From Calliphora vicina (taxonomy: Eukaryota > Arthropoda > Insecta > Diptera > Calliphoridae): a stretch of 64,000 bases of DNA. Made by a program: the position numbers and the translations under genes. Every line of letters starts with the position of its first letter. Within the stretch, counting starts at the first letter, position 1. The stretch spans positions 155,292,726-155,356,725 of the forward strand of contig NC_088780.1 in assembly GCF_958450345.1 (NCBI RefSeq), written 5' to 3'. The notes beneath the pieces are model-generated. The model saw only the letters and a program-made list of their open reading frames with translations, was not told the DNA's origin and did no database searches. Below are positions 35,998 through 47,400 of the stretch, piece by piece.

Positions 35998-36264
35998 AAT
36001 TTAATATCGAATCGAATGTGTTTATGTTATTTGGGGGCTATGGAAAGTTGATTTCAAATACGTTGATAGATTTCAAATACGGCGGAAAGCATATATTTTT
36101 TTATTATTTCCCGGGAATGTAAAAAGTTCAGGAAATTAGGAACTTGCTAAAGAAATTTAAAAACATTATATGATTTTTTTTATTGTGTCCGATATTATAA
36201 AAACCTGTTTATAACCCACTAACTAAAAGGTTTTCTATAGGCCTAATCGAGGTATTTAATCTAT

Positions 36265-36516
36265 GTAATGGCATCAAACGTGAGATTTGGCTGATTTTTT
36301 TTTATTCGATTCCAAATTTTCATGAGATGGTTTGTAAAGAAAAAAAAATCAAAATGTCTGGGAAAAACTCAGAATTTTTTTTTGAGTCCAGTCAACTGTA
36401 AAGTATGCAGTACAAATTTAGATATTTTATTTGCAAATAAATAAGAACAGGCAGGTGTATGTGGGTTGGAGATACTTGAAGAACTAGCATTAGTAAATAG
36501 CTAACATTGAACTTGA
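36265..36516 (+). mobile_element. Helitron-type (non-autonomous) fragment
   Basis: Matches 56890-57160 of the well-bounded Helitron: TTTATTCGATTCCAAATTTT, GAGATGGTTTGTAAAGAAAAA, GTCCAGTCAA, TTGCAAATAAATAAGAAC and GGGTTGGAGATACTTGAAGAA. Both termini are lost. Immediately upstream (36000-36265) is low-complexity DNA with one TTTCCCGGGAATG word. Confidence 0.6.
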
Positions 36517-36584
36517 GATAAATGTAAATGTTATTCATTTAATTAAAGAACAATTTTTAAATTATTGTAGTTTGAATTAAACGA

Positions 36585-37410
36585 AAGGTTAGAAAGAATT
36601 AATTCTTAATTTCATTTTCGAAATTTTAGTTCTTACTCATTACGTTAATGAATTCATTATAAATTAATTCATAGGCTTAATTCCTTTGTACTTCCTTTGA
36701 GAATTAATTTTTTATAGAATTAATTGAATTCAATTTTTTTCAATTCATTTTAAAAATGATTAAGAGCAAAACAAAAACAAAATTAAATGAAATAACATTT
36801 TTTAATTCAATTTGTATTAGATTTGCATTAAAAACAAATTAAGATTTCAAAGTAGTGTCCAAAAAACCGGCAAATTTAAAAAATCGGTTTCCGTTTTAAC
36901 CGAAATTTTTATTTAATATGAAGAAGGGCTCCTTAAATTTATTTTTATTTGTGGACGCTAATAGCAAATATGTTAAGAATTGTGTACTAAAACTTCGGAT
37001 ATTTTGCATTTTTGAATTCTTAAGGCTCTATCTTTATGCAATTATTTTATATCTTTTACAAAATATTGTCAAATGCTATAATTTTCTATAAAATAAATCA
37101 ATATTTTTAAAAAAGTTTTTCATAAATGTATTTGAATGAGCTTTAGAAAATATATTTCATTAAAACCGGTTAACCGTCTTACAAAAACCGGTTTGTTAAA
37201 AAATCGAAACCGGTGGACTTTACAAAGATGAAAAACCGGTTTTCGGTTTTGGATACTCTAATTCAAAGGTTGAATGAATTCTGTTATGAATTTATTTAAC
37301 CATTAATGAATTCTAATTGAATGAAGCTGAAGAATTATATATTTGTTTAATTCTAAATTAAGATTTTAATAAATTTAGCTCAGATTGAATTAATTAATTC
37401 GAAGCATTGA
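36585..37410. repeat. AATTAATTC-type repeat split by a hAT insertion
   Basis: The left half 36585-36852 and right half 37261-37410 carry the family text (GAATTAATTCTTAATTTCATT; GGTTGAATGAATTCTGTTATG; CAGATTGAATTAATTAATTCG). They join naturally once 36853-37260 and one duplicated 8-mer are removed. Non-coding. Confidence 0.6.
36853..37260. mobile_element. hAT-type non-autonomous element rich in AACCGG (408 bp)
   Basis: Ends TAGTGTCCAAAAAACCGG and (reverse complement) TAGAGTATCCAAAACCG, with many AAACCGGTTT words inside both ends. Flanks are TTTCAAAG (36845-52) and ATTCAAAG (37261-68), 7 of 8 identical, as expected for a hAT 8-bp duplication. No transposase. Inserted into the AATTAATTC repeat. 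Confidence 0.72.
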
Positions 37411-39360
37411 TTTATTTCCTAGTAGAAAAATATAAAAAATATCTATATAAATAATGATGGCAACCCAGTAAATGATCCGTTAATTTTCAAATCAAAACAC
37501 AGCAATACAAATTGTTTATTAAAAACAGGAATACAAATTCCTACTAACTACAATTGGAAATACTATTTGATTTTTTGTAGGTAAAAACGTACTAATTAGA
37601 ACAACTGATAAAATTTACTCGTTGTTCAATGAAAAATTACACTCTCTTGATTCCTGAGATGTAAATAAGAGCAACAACAAGCACAACAATAATAACAACA
37701 GAGCAAAGCAAACGTCAACAAATATTTGACAGCCCCATGTGGAAAAGTCAAAAAAAGAAAACTGAAACAATTTTCCCCCCACATACATACACACACACAA
37801 ACGCACATACACACACAGATACAAGTGCTGAGTATAACGAATACAAAACAGATATAAAATAGAGGCAGGCGGAAGGGGGGACGCACTGACTGATATGAGA
37901 TACACGAGAAAATGAAAATGAGAGCAATGATTTTTCTTTTGGTGAGCAGGAAAATTGTTTTTCAACCATCAACAGCATCCTCAGCATCTGTACGATATTG
38001 GCCAAAATAGTTCGCATACAAACGCTAAACGTTCAAATACTACTCTACTAAAATAAAACGGGGCGCGCGTTTTTTTAAACATAATATATATTTTTTTTCT
38101 ACACTTTACATACATATAGATATACACTACCAACCAACCAACAAACCAACAAAAAAAAAACATATTCAAGTTAAGAAATTTTCTATACGATACAAAAAAA
38201 AAATAAAAGAAAAAATATTTGAAAAAAACAAAGTTAATTTTTTAAATAGAATTATTAATATTGTTTAAGAGGAAAAGCCCTTTAAACAAGTGAAAAATCA
38301 GCAAGAAATTGTCAAAAAGAATGTGTTTTTTTTAAGTTTTAAATAATGTATATACAAATACATACAACCATGTATATATGTATATAAAAAAATGGTAATA
38401 ATATTTAATATATATATAGAAAAAGTATGATATAAAAAAAAATAATATCAAAATTATGTGTATATACTTACTTAATATACATGTACATAAATAAGTGAAA
38501 AAAAATATTTAAAATTTTAAAACAATTTAAAAAAAATATCAAAGCAAATAATTGATTTTTAACAGAAATTCTGTAAAAAGTATAAAAAATAACATAAATG
38601 TATATTAAAAGTTAATAAAATCAAAATAAAAACCAACAAAAGTTAAACAAATAAAAATATTTATCTACAAATATGTATGTAGTTCATTAAAAGAAAATGA
38701 AACAAACAAAAAAAAACAACAATTAATTGTTAAATTTATGGCAAAGTTAATAAATAATATTTACTTATTTTTCATTTTTGCTAATAAAAACACAAAATTT
38801 ATTTGTAAAATTTGAATAATTTGTTCGAAAAGGCAACAAAACAAAAAGAAAACATTTCTTTTTAGAACTTCCAGAAATTTATGCCTCGAACCAAAAGGAA
38901 ATATACATATTTCAAATGTTTTTAAATAAATATTTTTGTTAGAATTCTTAAATATTATACATTAATTTGAAATATTTTCGAAAATAAAGCCTATATATTT
39001 ATTTTTCTGCGAAAAAAAAGAACAACAGAAAAATATTTGATAAATATTTTCATTGAAATTTTCGTATTTTGATTTATTCGCTTAGTAGAGGTGTTTAGTG
39101 AAAATGGCAAAACAAATGATACTTCTAATTTACGTCAATGGTACTTTTAAAATTTTTCTTGTATATGTATTTTGAAGTTATTGACTTGGGTAAAAGCAAT
39201 TGTGAATAGGTGTTTAAAGTTTGCAAGCAGTTTATGTAAAACAAACGTTTAAATATTCTGAATATTTTAAACCTGTAATTGGCAATTGGAGCCAAAAATT
39301 TTCTGATGATCTTAACAAAAATTTATTTCTATAAATTATCTTAACACAAAATTATTTCTA
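37411..39360. other. Intergenic; possible 5'-exon or regulatory stretch at 37.6-38.2 kb
   Basis: Most is A-rich simple sequence with no gene. 37620-38080 is distinct: CAA/AAC repeats, an (AC)n-like run (37780-37820), and unusually GC-rich words for the region (GGCAGGCGGAAGGGGGGACG; GGGGCGCGCG). Such texture is common in long fly 5' UTRs and promoters, but I see no open frame or splice pattern that proves one. Confidence 0.35.
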
Positions 39361-40960
39361 ACAAGTAAGAGTGTCTATTCAGATATGCCGAATCTTGTAT
39401 ACCCACTAGGGTATTCGAATAATTCGATTTTTCTCTTGTTCGAATAAAACAAATAATTCGAATAAGAGATTTTAAATTGTTCGAATAATTCGATCACACG
39501 TTTAAAATTAATCGAATTATTCGAATAATTTAAATTTTTTTAAAAAAGTAAAGAATGGGGTTTTGATGTCGGTTTTTTAATATTTTATTGTTAAAGAAAA
39601 ACAAAATATAACGTTAAAGTTAACAATTCAAGTATTGATAATGTTAAAAAACACTCGAAAACAAAGTCTATCATTAAATTTTCAACAGAAATATTCTGAT
39701 CAGATTAACTCCCGAACAATCTACAAAACAATTGACTAGCAAACCCTTTAGTTTCCGTTTTGAAGCTATGCTTTAAAAAATGTGAGCTGATCCTGAATTC
39801 AAAAAGGGAATCTGTCCAAAGTTTGTCAGTGAACGTGGCTAATTTGAAGTCAGGCAGTGCATGATTGACGCATGCGGTTAATAACATCATTTATATACAT
39901 ATATTTTAAGATCATAGCCTTCATATATTTCAATGTAATCATTATAAATGTCATCCTCAATATCACTTTCGACGACCGTTTCAAAATCACATTCAACACC
40001 ACTTTAATGTAATTTAATATTTTGATTATTAATTGCGATTCTTCTAATATTTCGCCAGATAAATAACAAATATTAAATCCTAAGTTAAAAATTTTTAAAG
40101 TTTTGTTTTTAGAATTATAACTTCTGGTAGTAATATTTATATATTTATAGAAGGAGCTATCGGAACACTCTTCTACAGTGATCGAAAGTCCCTTTGTCTT
40201 TAGTTATTTGTCGAATTTCAGAAACAATACAATTTTTGTGAGTCATTATTACTTATTCAAATTTGAAATTATGAACAATTTTAAGCAATTTAATAAATTT
40301 AAATATATATGAACATTTATTCGTTTTATTCGATTATTCTACATAAATTTGTTCGAATTAATTTTTAAATTGTTCGAATAATTATTCGTAAGAAATTATT
40401 CGATTAATCGAACGATCATTAGTCGAATGAATACCCTAATACCCACCATCAATATGTGACAAAATATTTTTCTGATATAGGGTTAATTATGGATTGATCC
40501 TCACAAAAGTTAATGAAAAGATTGATATATATCATATAAAACTTGTTTCTGTCCAAATTCATTACGATATTAATTATTATAAGACAATTATGAATGATCA
40601 ATTAATTTTCTGAGGGGGAACTTGTATGGTGACTAGGGACAAATGTTGACCGATTTTCGCCATACTTTACATTATAATTCCAGAGTAGTTAGAAATAATT
40701 TGTGCTAAATTCAGGATTGTCGCTTAATCAACATATTTATGAGTGATCAATCAGTATTCCGGGGGGACATGGGGGCTATTTGAAATCATGGACCGATATA
40801 GCCCATTTTTAATGCAAAAAAATTTCGTCAGCTAGTTTGGGCCCTATCGTTTTTTCAACAGACGGATGGATATAGCTAGATCGTCTTAGAATCTCATGAT
40901 GACCCAGGATATACATACATATATACTTGTCTGAATTCATAAATTGTTATTTTCTTCACA
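39361..40960 (+). repeat. ACAAGTAAG-family relative split by a hAT-type element
   Basis: Left part 39361-39406 (ACAAGTAAGAGTGTCTATTC, then GATATGCCGAATCTTGTATA) and right part 40439-40960 (CACCATCAATATGTGAC; CCAAATTCATTACGATATTA; GGGGGCTATTTGAAATC) flank the insertion 39407-40438. The right part is the sister of 34480-34870. The right end fades near 40960. No coding frame. Confidence 0.6.
39407..40438. mobile_element. hAT-type element with TAGGGTATTC ends and perfect 8-bp TSD (1,032 bp)
   Basis: Left end TAGGGTATTCGAATAATTCG, right end the inverse TAGGGTATTCATTCGAC. Both subterminal regions are dense in TTCGAATAATTCG words. It is flanked by ATACCCAC on both sides (39399-39406 and 40439-40446), a perfect 8-bp duplication. 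I could not recognise transposase text inside, so it appears non-autonomous. Confidence 0.8.
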
Positions 40961-41089
40961 ATTTACCAAGCAGAAGCTTCCATTACAAAGTAACTGGTTA
41001 AAAAGCTTTTCACTACTTAATCAATAGAATCTTAACATATTATTTTATGGATGCAAGTACTTAACACAAATTGGGAGTTAAATAATAAC

Positions 41090-42023
41090 CAGGGAAACCG
41101 GAAATATGCTCTAAAAAAAGCGTTTTAAGCGCTTTAAATATGCAGTAAAAACTTTAAAATATGCCCTTAAAATTTAAAAAATATGCTCTTAAAAAAAACA
41201 AACTTTTACATAATTTTTAACCAAAAAATATACTTTTATTTAAAAAAATCAATACAATTCATTTCTAAAAAGGTAAAGTAACATAAAATAAACAAAAATA
41301 ACATGAACTAAAACAAGTATAACAAAAAATAAATACAACATAAAAACAATAAGCTATGAAAAGGCCTCGAGAGGTATTTTTTGATGATATTTTATATAAA
41401 TATAAAGTCACTTCTTCAATAAAGGTTATTATTGCAATAAATTACAAAATATTGACTCAAATTTTCAAATAAAAATCGTTGTCTATTGGATCTGAAAACA
41501 TTTTTATTAATAGAAAATGTTCTTTCGACATCAACTGATGTTATAGGAGCAAATTTAAAAGACAATATTTATTTAACACTTAGAACGGTTAAGTTTGAAT
41601 TAGAACTAAAATTTGATATTTAAATGGCGCTATTATTAAAATAGTGCTTATTTTATATTAAAAAAAATCCATCTATTTTTCAATTTTGAATTTTAAACAA
41701 AGGAAGTAAAAACTTGTAACACAACAGCGAAAAATAAGTAAGACAAAATTTGTTTTTGATAAAGTCAAAATATGCTATTAAACAGTAAAATGTGCTCTAA
41801 AACGCAAAATATAAAAAAATATAAAAACGCAAAAATATGACATAAATATGCTCTTAAAACAAATATATGCAAAAATATGCATTTAAGGGTAAAATATGCA
41901 AAAATATGTACTAACAAATCGATGCCAAAATTCTTAAATAGTTCTGAAACGTGTAAATATCTTATCCATGTGCACATTAGACTCACCAGAAAAAACATGC
42001 ATTTGCATATTTTGGTTTCCCTG
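41090..42023 (-). mobile_element. hAT transposon deletion derivative, CAGGGAAACC ends, perfect 8-bp TSD
   Basis: Inverted ends CAGGGAAACC, flanked by ATAATAAC on both sides (41082-89, 42024-31). The minus strand at about 41547-41422 reads TSVDVERTFSINKNVFRSN then RFLFENLSQYFVIYC, the hAT C-terminal dimerisation region. The rest of the transposase is deleted. Both subterminal regions carry many AAAATATGC words. The perfect duplication suggests a comparatively recent insertion. Confidence 0.85.
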
Positions 42024-42336
42024 ATAATAACATATGAGAAGCCGCAGAACAAAAGGTACTTTTTGGAAAATTTTAAAATGTTGGGAAATTGATTTTTTCT
42101 AGAAGATTTCAACCCAAAATATTATAAAAATACCAAAAAATCAATTTGTAAAAAAATTCGAAAAAGTACCTTTTATTCTGCGGCTCCTCATATTGATTAA
42201 AGAACTTAAATAAAATGTTATCTGTAAAAATGGAATTGAAGTTAATTTTGAAACTTTTCATTTAATTAATACGAGATTATATTCAAAATATTAAATTCGA
42301 TCTAGAACTGTTCATTAGAAAGTATCTCTGACAGAT

Positions 42337-43084
42337 CCTAGTATTGCAGTATCAGAATATTTGGTGTTACATAGGAAGTTTAGGATCCTGAAGTGAAGTG
42401 AATAAATCAGACATGGTGGAAGGATAATGGCGATAAAGTGTGGTTTACCAATGGTTCCATACAGGCTAATGGTGACAATGGGGCTGGAATTTATGGGTCC
42501 AATTTTCAAACTGGTATCCCAATGGATACATTCCCATTAAAAATTTTAGGCCACTGAATGTTTAAGAAGGTGATTAAGTAATACTAGGATATTTTTTATG
42601 TCAGTATGCTCTTAGAGTGTTGTTATGGAGTGCTGGACATCTTTGAATGAACTCGGTGCGCACAATGAATTTACCTTGTTCTGGGTACCTGGCCAATAGG
42701 GTTGCCCGACACTTGTTCATAGGTATCGTTCATATCGCTTGTTCTTTGGTATACCACGTGGATACATTATGCAACGAATTCGTTCTTGGAATGAGTTGGA
42801 ATTTTAGCGATATTGGGGTAATTTACCAGAACTTAGACAATCCAAGAGGTTCATTTCTCTGTCTCAATTGTTGCTATCGCTTGAACAGCATTTATGTAAT
42901 GTTGAGAATGAACAGTGTAGGTTTTTCTGAATTTCATGCAGAAATAAATGGCTCGGAAGGTCCTTTTTGGCCTTGGAAGATGTAATTGGTTTCATACGTA
43001 ACCTAAATCTGTTATGATGAAACTTTAAGGTTCCACATAAGATCATATGGGTCGTAGTGCGTGAAGGCTCGCTAATAATAATAA
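42337..43084 (+). mobile_element. 5'-truncated I-like LINE with RNase H remnant and (TAA)n tail
   Basis: Broken plus-strand text WFTNGSIQANGDNGAGIYGS (about 42430-42490) resembles the start of a retroelement RNase H domain. LNELGAHNEFTLFWVPG (about 42645-42695) is its C-terminal W-PGH region, and LGRSFLA-type text near 42955 precedes the stop region. The element ends in TAATAATAATAA (43073-43084). TCTCTGAC(A/G)GAT flanks it at 42325-42336 and 43085-43096, a 12-bp duplication with one mismatch. A 3' TAA tail is known for I-clade LINEs. Frameshifted, inactive. Confidence 0.72.
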
Positions 43085-43096
43085 TCTCTGACGGAT

Positions 43097-44938
43097 TTCA
43101 GCTACAAGTTATCTGAGAGCCTCTAAAAGTTAAATTTTGTGTAAAAATGTTTGTTAAATAATTGAATTTGTCTAAATCTAGGTCGATTTTGTTGATATTT
43201 TATAACAAAATTCTCAACTGATATATTGACACCTATATGGGTTACAATGGGTTGATTATGGATGGCAAGCAAACTTCAGTTCCAACTGTCAACTGAAGTT
43301 CGGTTGTCAGAATAATGGAGATTGGGCTGAATAATGGATTCGGTTCTGAAAAAAAAAGATTTAAGTCGAACTATAATAATTTTCATGATAATGTTTTTTA
43401 TCAAATCGTTACCTAATCATTAGTAGACCATCTAGACCCATGATAGGCGTTCAATACACAAATTTCATTCAGTTTCTTGAATTTGTTGTGGATATATTTT
43501 GCCTACCAATGATCTAGACAAAGGTCGATTCTAATTTTTCTTAAACTCCTTTTTTGACTTAAAAACATTTCATTATTTAAATAAGAAATAATAATAAAAG
43601 TATTATATTAAAAGATTGCACTGGTTAAAATAACTACTACTTAAAAAGGGGCGTAAATTCTAAATGTTTATGGAATTTTGCTGTAATTCTGTAAAATAGT
43701 AGTATATTATCGTTTTTGTTTAACTACTTTTCAAATATTTCCTTAAACTAATGTAATTTTTTAATTTAAATATTAGAAATAGAGCATACAATTTAAAAAC
43801 ATATATTTTAAAATCTTTTAATTTTCATATCTTTAAAATTACGTACCAAACAAAACCTTTTACAAAATAGAGTAAAAAAAGTTAAATAGTACTAAAAATT
43901 TCATCTCTGTTTTTATTTTGTCAATAGGTGTGTATAACTGTAAATTTTATTTTATGTTGTTTTTGCTGTTTTTTTTATACATATACAATTTTATTAAATT
44001 TTATGTGAAAGAGAATAAGCTAACAATAAATACAGCAACAACTATATGGATTTAAACCCAAACTTCTTTAATAAAAACACTTTAACTTTGAATCCTCCTT
44101 TATACATTTTTCCTTTTTTTTTTGTTTTGCATTTTCACTATTAACTTTTTAAAGTCCTTCTTCTTCTTCTCTTTATAATGGCCTCCTTCATCACCCACTC
44201 TCAACATGGCCCTCTTCGCGTGCTTCTTTTTCATCTTTCTCAATTGTTTTCATTTTTTGTTGTTGTTGTTTATCTGTTTTCAGTTAAATCTCAAAAAACA
44301 AACACACGTACATTCAAACATCTTAAAGTTATTGGTGATGTTTTTGTTGTTGTTGCTGCTGCTGCTATTGTTATTATTGTTTTGTATTTATATATGTATA
44401 CAGTATGTATGACTGTCTGTCTGTCTGATACGAAATCTCAACATGAATTATTCTCATACATATTTCTTGTTCTTCTTCTGCTTTTGGGCTGATGTTGATG
44501 ACGACGTTGTTGGTGATGTTTTCGTTTTGTTGTTGTTGCTCGAATTGTCTGTTTATTAACATTATATCCTTGCTGAGCTTATATCTACCTGTTTGAGAAC
44601 ATGGGGGAAGGGTGGATATGGATTTGTATTGTGTGTGTGTGTTAATATTTGTATTCGGCTGTTGTTTAATAATATAAATGACAGGTTGGCTGGTTGGGTT
44701 TAATTTGATGGCAGTTGTTTAAAGTTAGTCTTCAGTCACACTTTAAGAACTTACAGTAGAACGAGTAGTGCACATAGATATTTCAAATATTCTTCATGAT
44801 TTTGAAGCCAAAAAATGGAAATATCCATCGAATTAATTGTAATTTCTCGTTATGGAGACGGTATTATTCGTCTTTAACTTTTAAGTTATACATTCAATCG
44901 AAATATTTAAATTATTGGGTAAATGACTTATAATACGA
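43097..44938. other. Intergenic with GTT/CTT simple-sequence block at 44.16-44.6 kb
   Basis: 43100-44160 is AT-rich with nothing recognised, except 43255-43350 (AACTTCAGTTCCAACTGTC with its near inverse), which looks like a decayed foldback. 44160-44600 is rich in CTT, GTT, GCT and GAT repeats with CTGTCTGTCTGTCTG. Open frames over it reflect the repeats, not a gene. Confidence 0.45.
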
Positions 44939-45045
44939 TCTCTTTTTCATCGCAAGTAATGATTCGCTGCAAAAATAATTTTCTCTTATAGCGTTCAACC
45001 AGCATTTCAGACATTTAAAATCTTATTTCAAGGTCTCTCTCTTTT
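44939..45045 (-). mobile_element. Mariner (second family) short fragment
   Basis: TTTTTCATCGCAAGTAATGATTCG and TTCTCTTATAGCGTTCAA match the copy at 58130-58200 almost word for word. This is the region coding for the transposase motif around CDEKWI. It is a short relic abutting the next element. Confidence 0.65.
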
Positions 45046-45809
45046 TTATTCACGGGAATCGGTAAATTTTGTTTCTACATTCCCGGGTACCCGGCTATTC
45101 CCGAAATATATAATGATACTGTAAATTAGGAATATTATATCCAAATTTCATATATAAACATAGTGTTATAATTATTAAATATCAGAGCTTCGAATTAATA
45201 AAATTTGAGCTTAATTCACTAAAATCTTAATCCGTAATTAAAGAATGTCAGCCCTTCATTCTATAAATCCATTTCTAATATTTAATTTTTAAGACTCATT
45301 CCAAAACCTTTGTTTAAACTTAATTAACTTTAAAGTTAATTAATAACAGAATTTATACAAACTTTGAATGATTAAATTTTTGTTAAATCAAATCATTTAC
45401 AAAATTAATTGAAAAAATTGTCTTAATTATTTTTATATTAGGTTTGAATTGAAGAAAAAATTAATCATTTAATATATTTTTGAAGCTATTTTGTTATGGA
45501 TTTGAAGAAGAAATTTAAAGAAATTAGAATGATTCAATAAGAAATAAATTCTATAAATAATGAATTCACTTTTTAAATTTTCATACGGAAAAACCCCAAA
45601 TAAATAATAATAATAATAAGCGGTCTATTATTGCCGAGATATAAGCAAAAAACTGTTAAAAACTTTTCACTGTTTTTTGGTGTATTTTCGTCAGTTTCTA
45701 ATTCCCGGGATTTTTAGTTGGGAATCCCGGGAATTAAAAACTGAAATTGGCATAATTCCCGTTAAATTTGTACTGGGAATTCCCGGGATAAAAACCCTAC
45801 TCTCAATTC
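45046..45809. mobile_element. CCCGGG-ended hAT-type non-autonomous element, copy 2
   Basis: Left region has CACGGGAATCGG and TTCCCGGGTACCCGGCTATT; right end GGGAATTCCCGGGATAAAAAC then CCTA (inverse TAGGGTTTTT). The core 45180-45560 is the AATTAATTC-type text. Nearly collinear with 60466-61310. No transposase. The left terminus is probably truncated at the mariner fragment. Confidence 0.6.
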
Positions 45810-46440
45810 ATATGGTACCGAAATTTTCCTGCTTTTGGATGAATCCTGCTGCTTGCTTTAGGTATTTTGCACGCACATAAAACACAAACTAAAGCGAATT
45901 TCGAAATTCTGGAGAACATGGAAAACATATATACCAAATATTATCGAATTCAGAAGAGTAAGAGTTTCAAAAAATTAATTGTCTTGATAGAAAATTGGCG
46001 TTTCGTCCCTGTATTTTCAAATTTGAATAAGTAAATTTCAATTTACCTTTGAAATACGGTTGGTTGGGTCCGCGACTTTTTGAATTTCCTGGCTCTTAAC
46101 TGAAAGGGCAACACTGTTGCTATGAACAAGGATCTGGCAGTTGACCCCTGTCAAAATTTGAACAAGCTGTGTTATTTAGTTTTTGTGTGACAGCCATTGA
46201 TAGTGGACTACCTCGTGATTTGAGGAGAAATTGGAAAAACATTGAATTTCGTCTGCTCATTAAGCAATATTTTTTGCGGAAAAAAACCATTACTCAAATA
46301 AAGGTTAAGCTTGATAAATACTATGGGAACTCAATAGTAAAAAGTGGTTTACTGAATTTCATTGTAGACGTGCAAGCATGGAAGGTGCCGAACGTTCTGG
46401 ATGCCCAGTTGAGGTCTCTACAACCAAAACAATTGTAACA

Positions 46441-47196
46441 AACAAGTAAGAAAGTATGGTCGGTCAAGCCCGACCATATAATACCCTACACTAAGTAAAA
46501 GAGAAAAAAAATTTTTCTTTTAAAATTTCAATAATTTATATTTTTGAGTGATTTTCGGTAGTGGACCTTATATGGGGACTATGACCAATTATGAACCGAT
46601 CACCATGAAATTAGGTCGTGTGATTTATGTCTATATTAAAGTTAACTGTGTTGAATTTTGTGTGTTTACCAACATTTTTAAGCGATTTATGCGCGTTAAT
46701 GTGATTTTCGGAAGCGGGTATATATGGGAGCTATGACTAATTATGGACCGATTGTAACAAAATTTGGTGACATGAATTTTGTGTATATAAAACTTATTTG
46801 GAGCGGAATTTGTGGAGATACATGTATAAATTAAACATTTATGACCGATAAAGTCCAATTTCGGGAGGACATTTGTATGGGGGCTAGGTGAAATAATGGA
46901 CCGATTTCAGCCAGTTTCAATAGGCTTGGTCCTTGAGCCGAAAAAATAATATGTATCAAATTTCATCGAAATATCTTCAAAATTGCGACCTGTACTCTGC
47001 GGACAAAGTTTACATGGACAGCCAGCCGACTAGACGGACGGACGGACGGAAGGACATCGCATAATCGACTCAGAAAGTGATTCTAAGTCGATCGGTATAC
47101 TTTAAGGTGGGTGTTGGACTAATATTTTTGGGCGTTACAAACATCTGCACAAACGCATAATACCCTCCCCACTACGGTGGCGTAGGGTATAATTAC
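46441..47196 (+). mobile_element. ACAAGTAAG...GGGTATA family, full copy 2 (GTCGGTCAAGCCCGAC variant)
   Basis: Left end AACAAGTAAGAAAGTATGGT followed by the palindrome GTCGGTCAAGCCCGAC and ATAATACCCT. Right end ACCCTCCCCACTACGGTGGC then GTAGGGTATAA, able to form a terminal hairpin. The body has GACGGACGGACGGA (47036-47049) and TATGGGGGCTAGGTGAAAT-type text shared with the 34.8 and 40.8 kb copies. Sits inside a mariner transposase frame, so its boundaries are unusually clear. Confidence 0.7.
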
Positions 47197-47400
47197 GATA
47201 TGGTGTTGGCCGATCGGAGATTGAAAGTGTGAGAGTTTGTAGAAGCCATAGGTATCTCACACGATTCAGTGGTTTCAATTTTGAATGATCACTTGTTAAA
47301 AACATCTCGATATGGTGTTGGCCGATCGGAGATTGAAAGTGTGAGAGTTTGTGGAAGCCATAGCCATCTCACATGACTCAGTGGTTTCAATTTTGTTTTA
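47196..47400 (+). repeat. Direct duplication of a ~100-bp mariner segment
   Basis: CGATATGGTGTTGGCCGATC, then GGAGATTGAAAGTGTGAGAG, begins at about 47198 and again at about 47309. Both copies run through GTGGTTTCAATTTTG with a handful of differences in the middle. The repeat encodes the helix region between the two DNA-binding motifs of the transposase. It probably arose when the adjacent insertion occurred or by unequal exchange. Confidence 0.75.

Noticed and set aside
37615..38169. Several overlapping minus-strand frames with VCVCV and LLLL runs
   Set aside because: Translation of (AC)n and CAA repeats in three frames at once; not protein-coding.
39407..40438. Possible host gene in the 39.7 kb minus-strand frame
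   Set aside because: It lies fully inside a transposon bounded by inverted ends and an 8-bp duplication, and shows no recognised domain.
44178..44562. Overlapping hydrophobic frames on both strands
   Set aside because: Reflect GTT/GCT repeats; no start context or homologous pattern.
46548..46736. Frames inside the ACAAGTAAG-family copy
   Set aside because: Two imperfect internal repeats create them; no copy elsewhere keeps the frame open.
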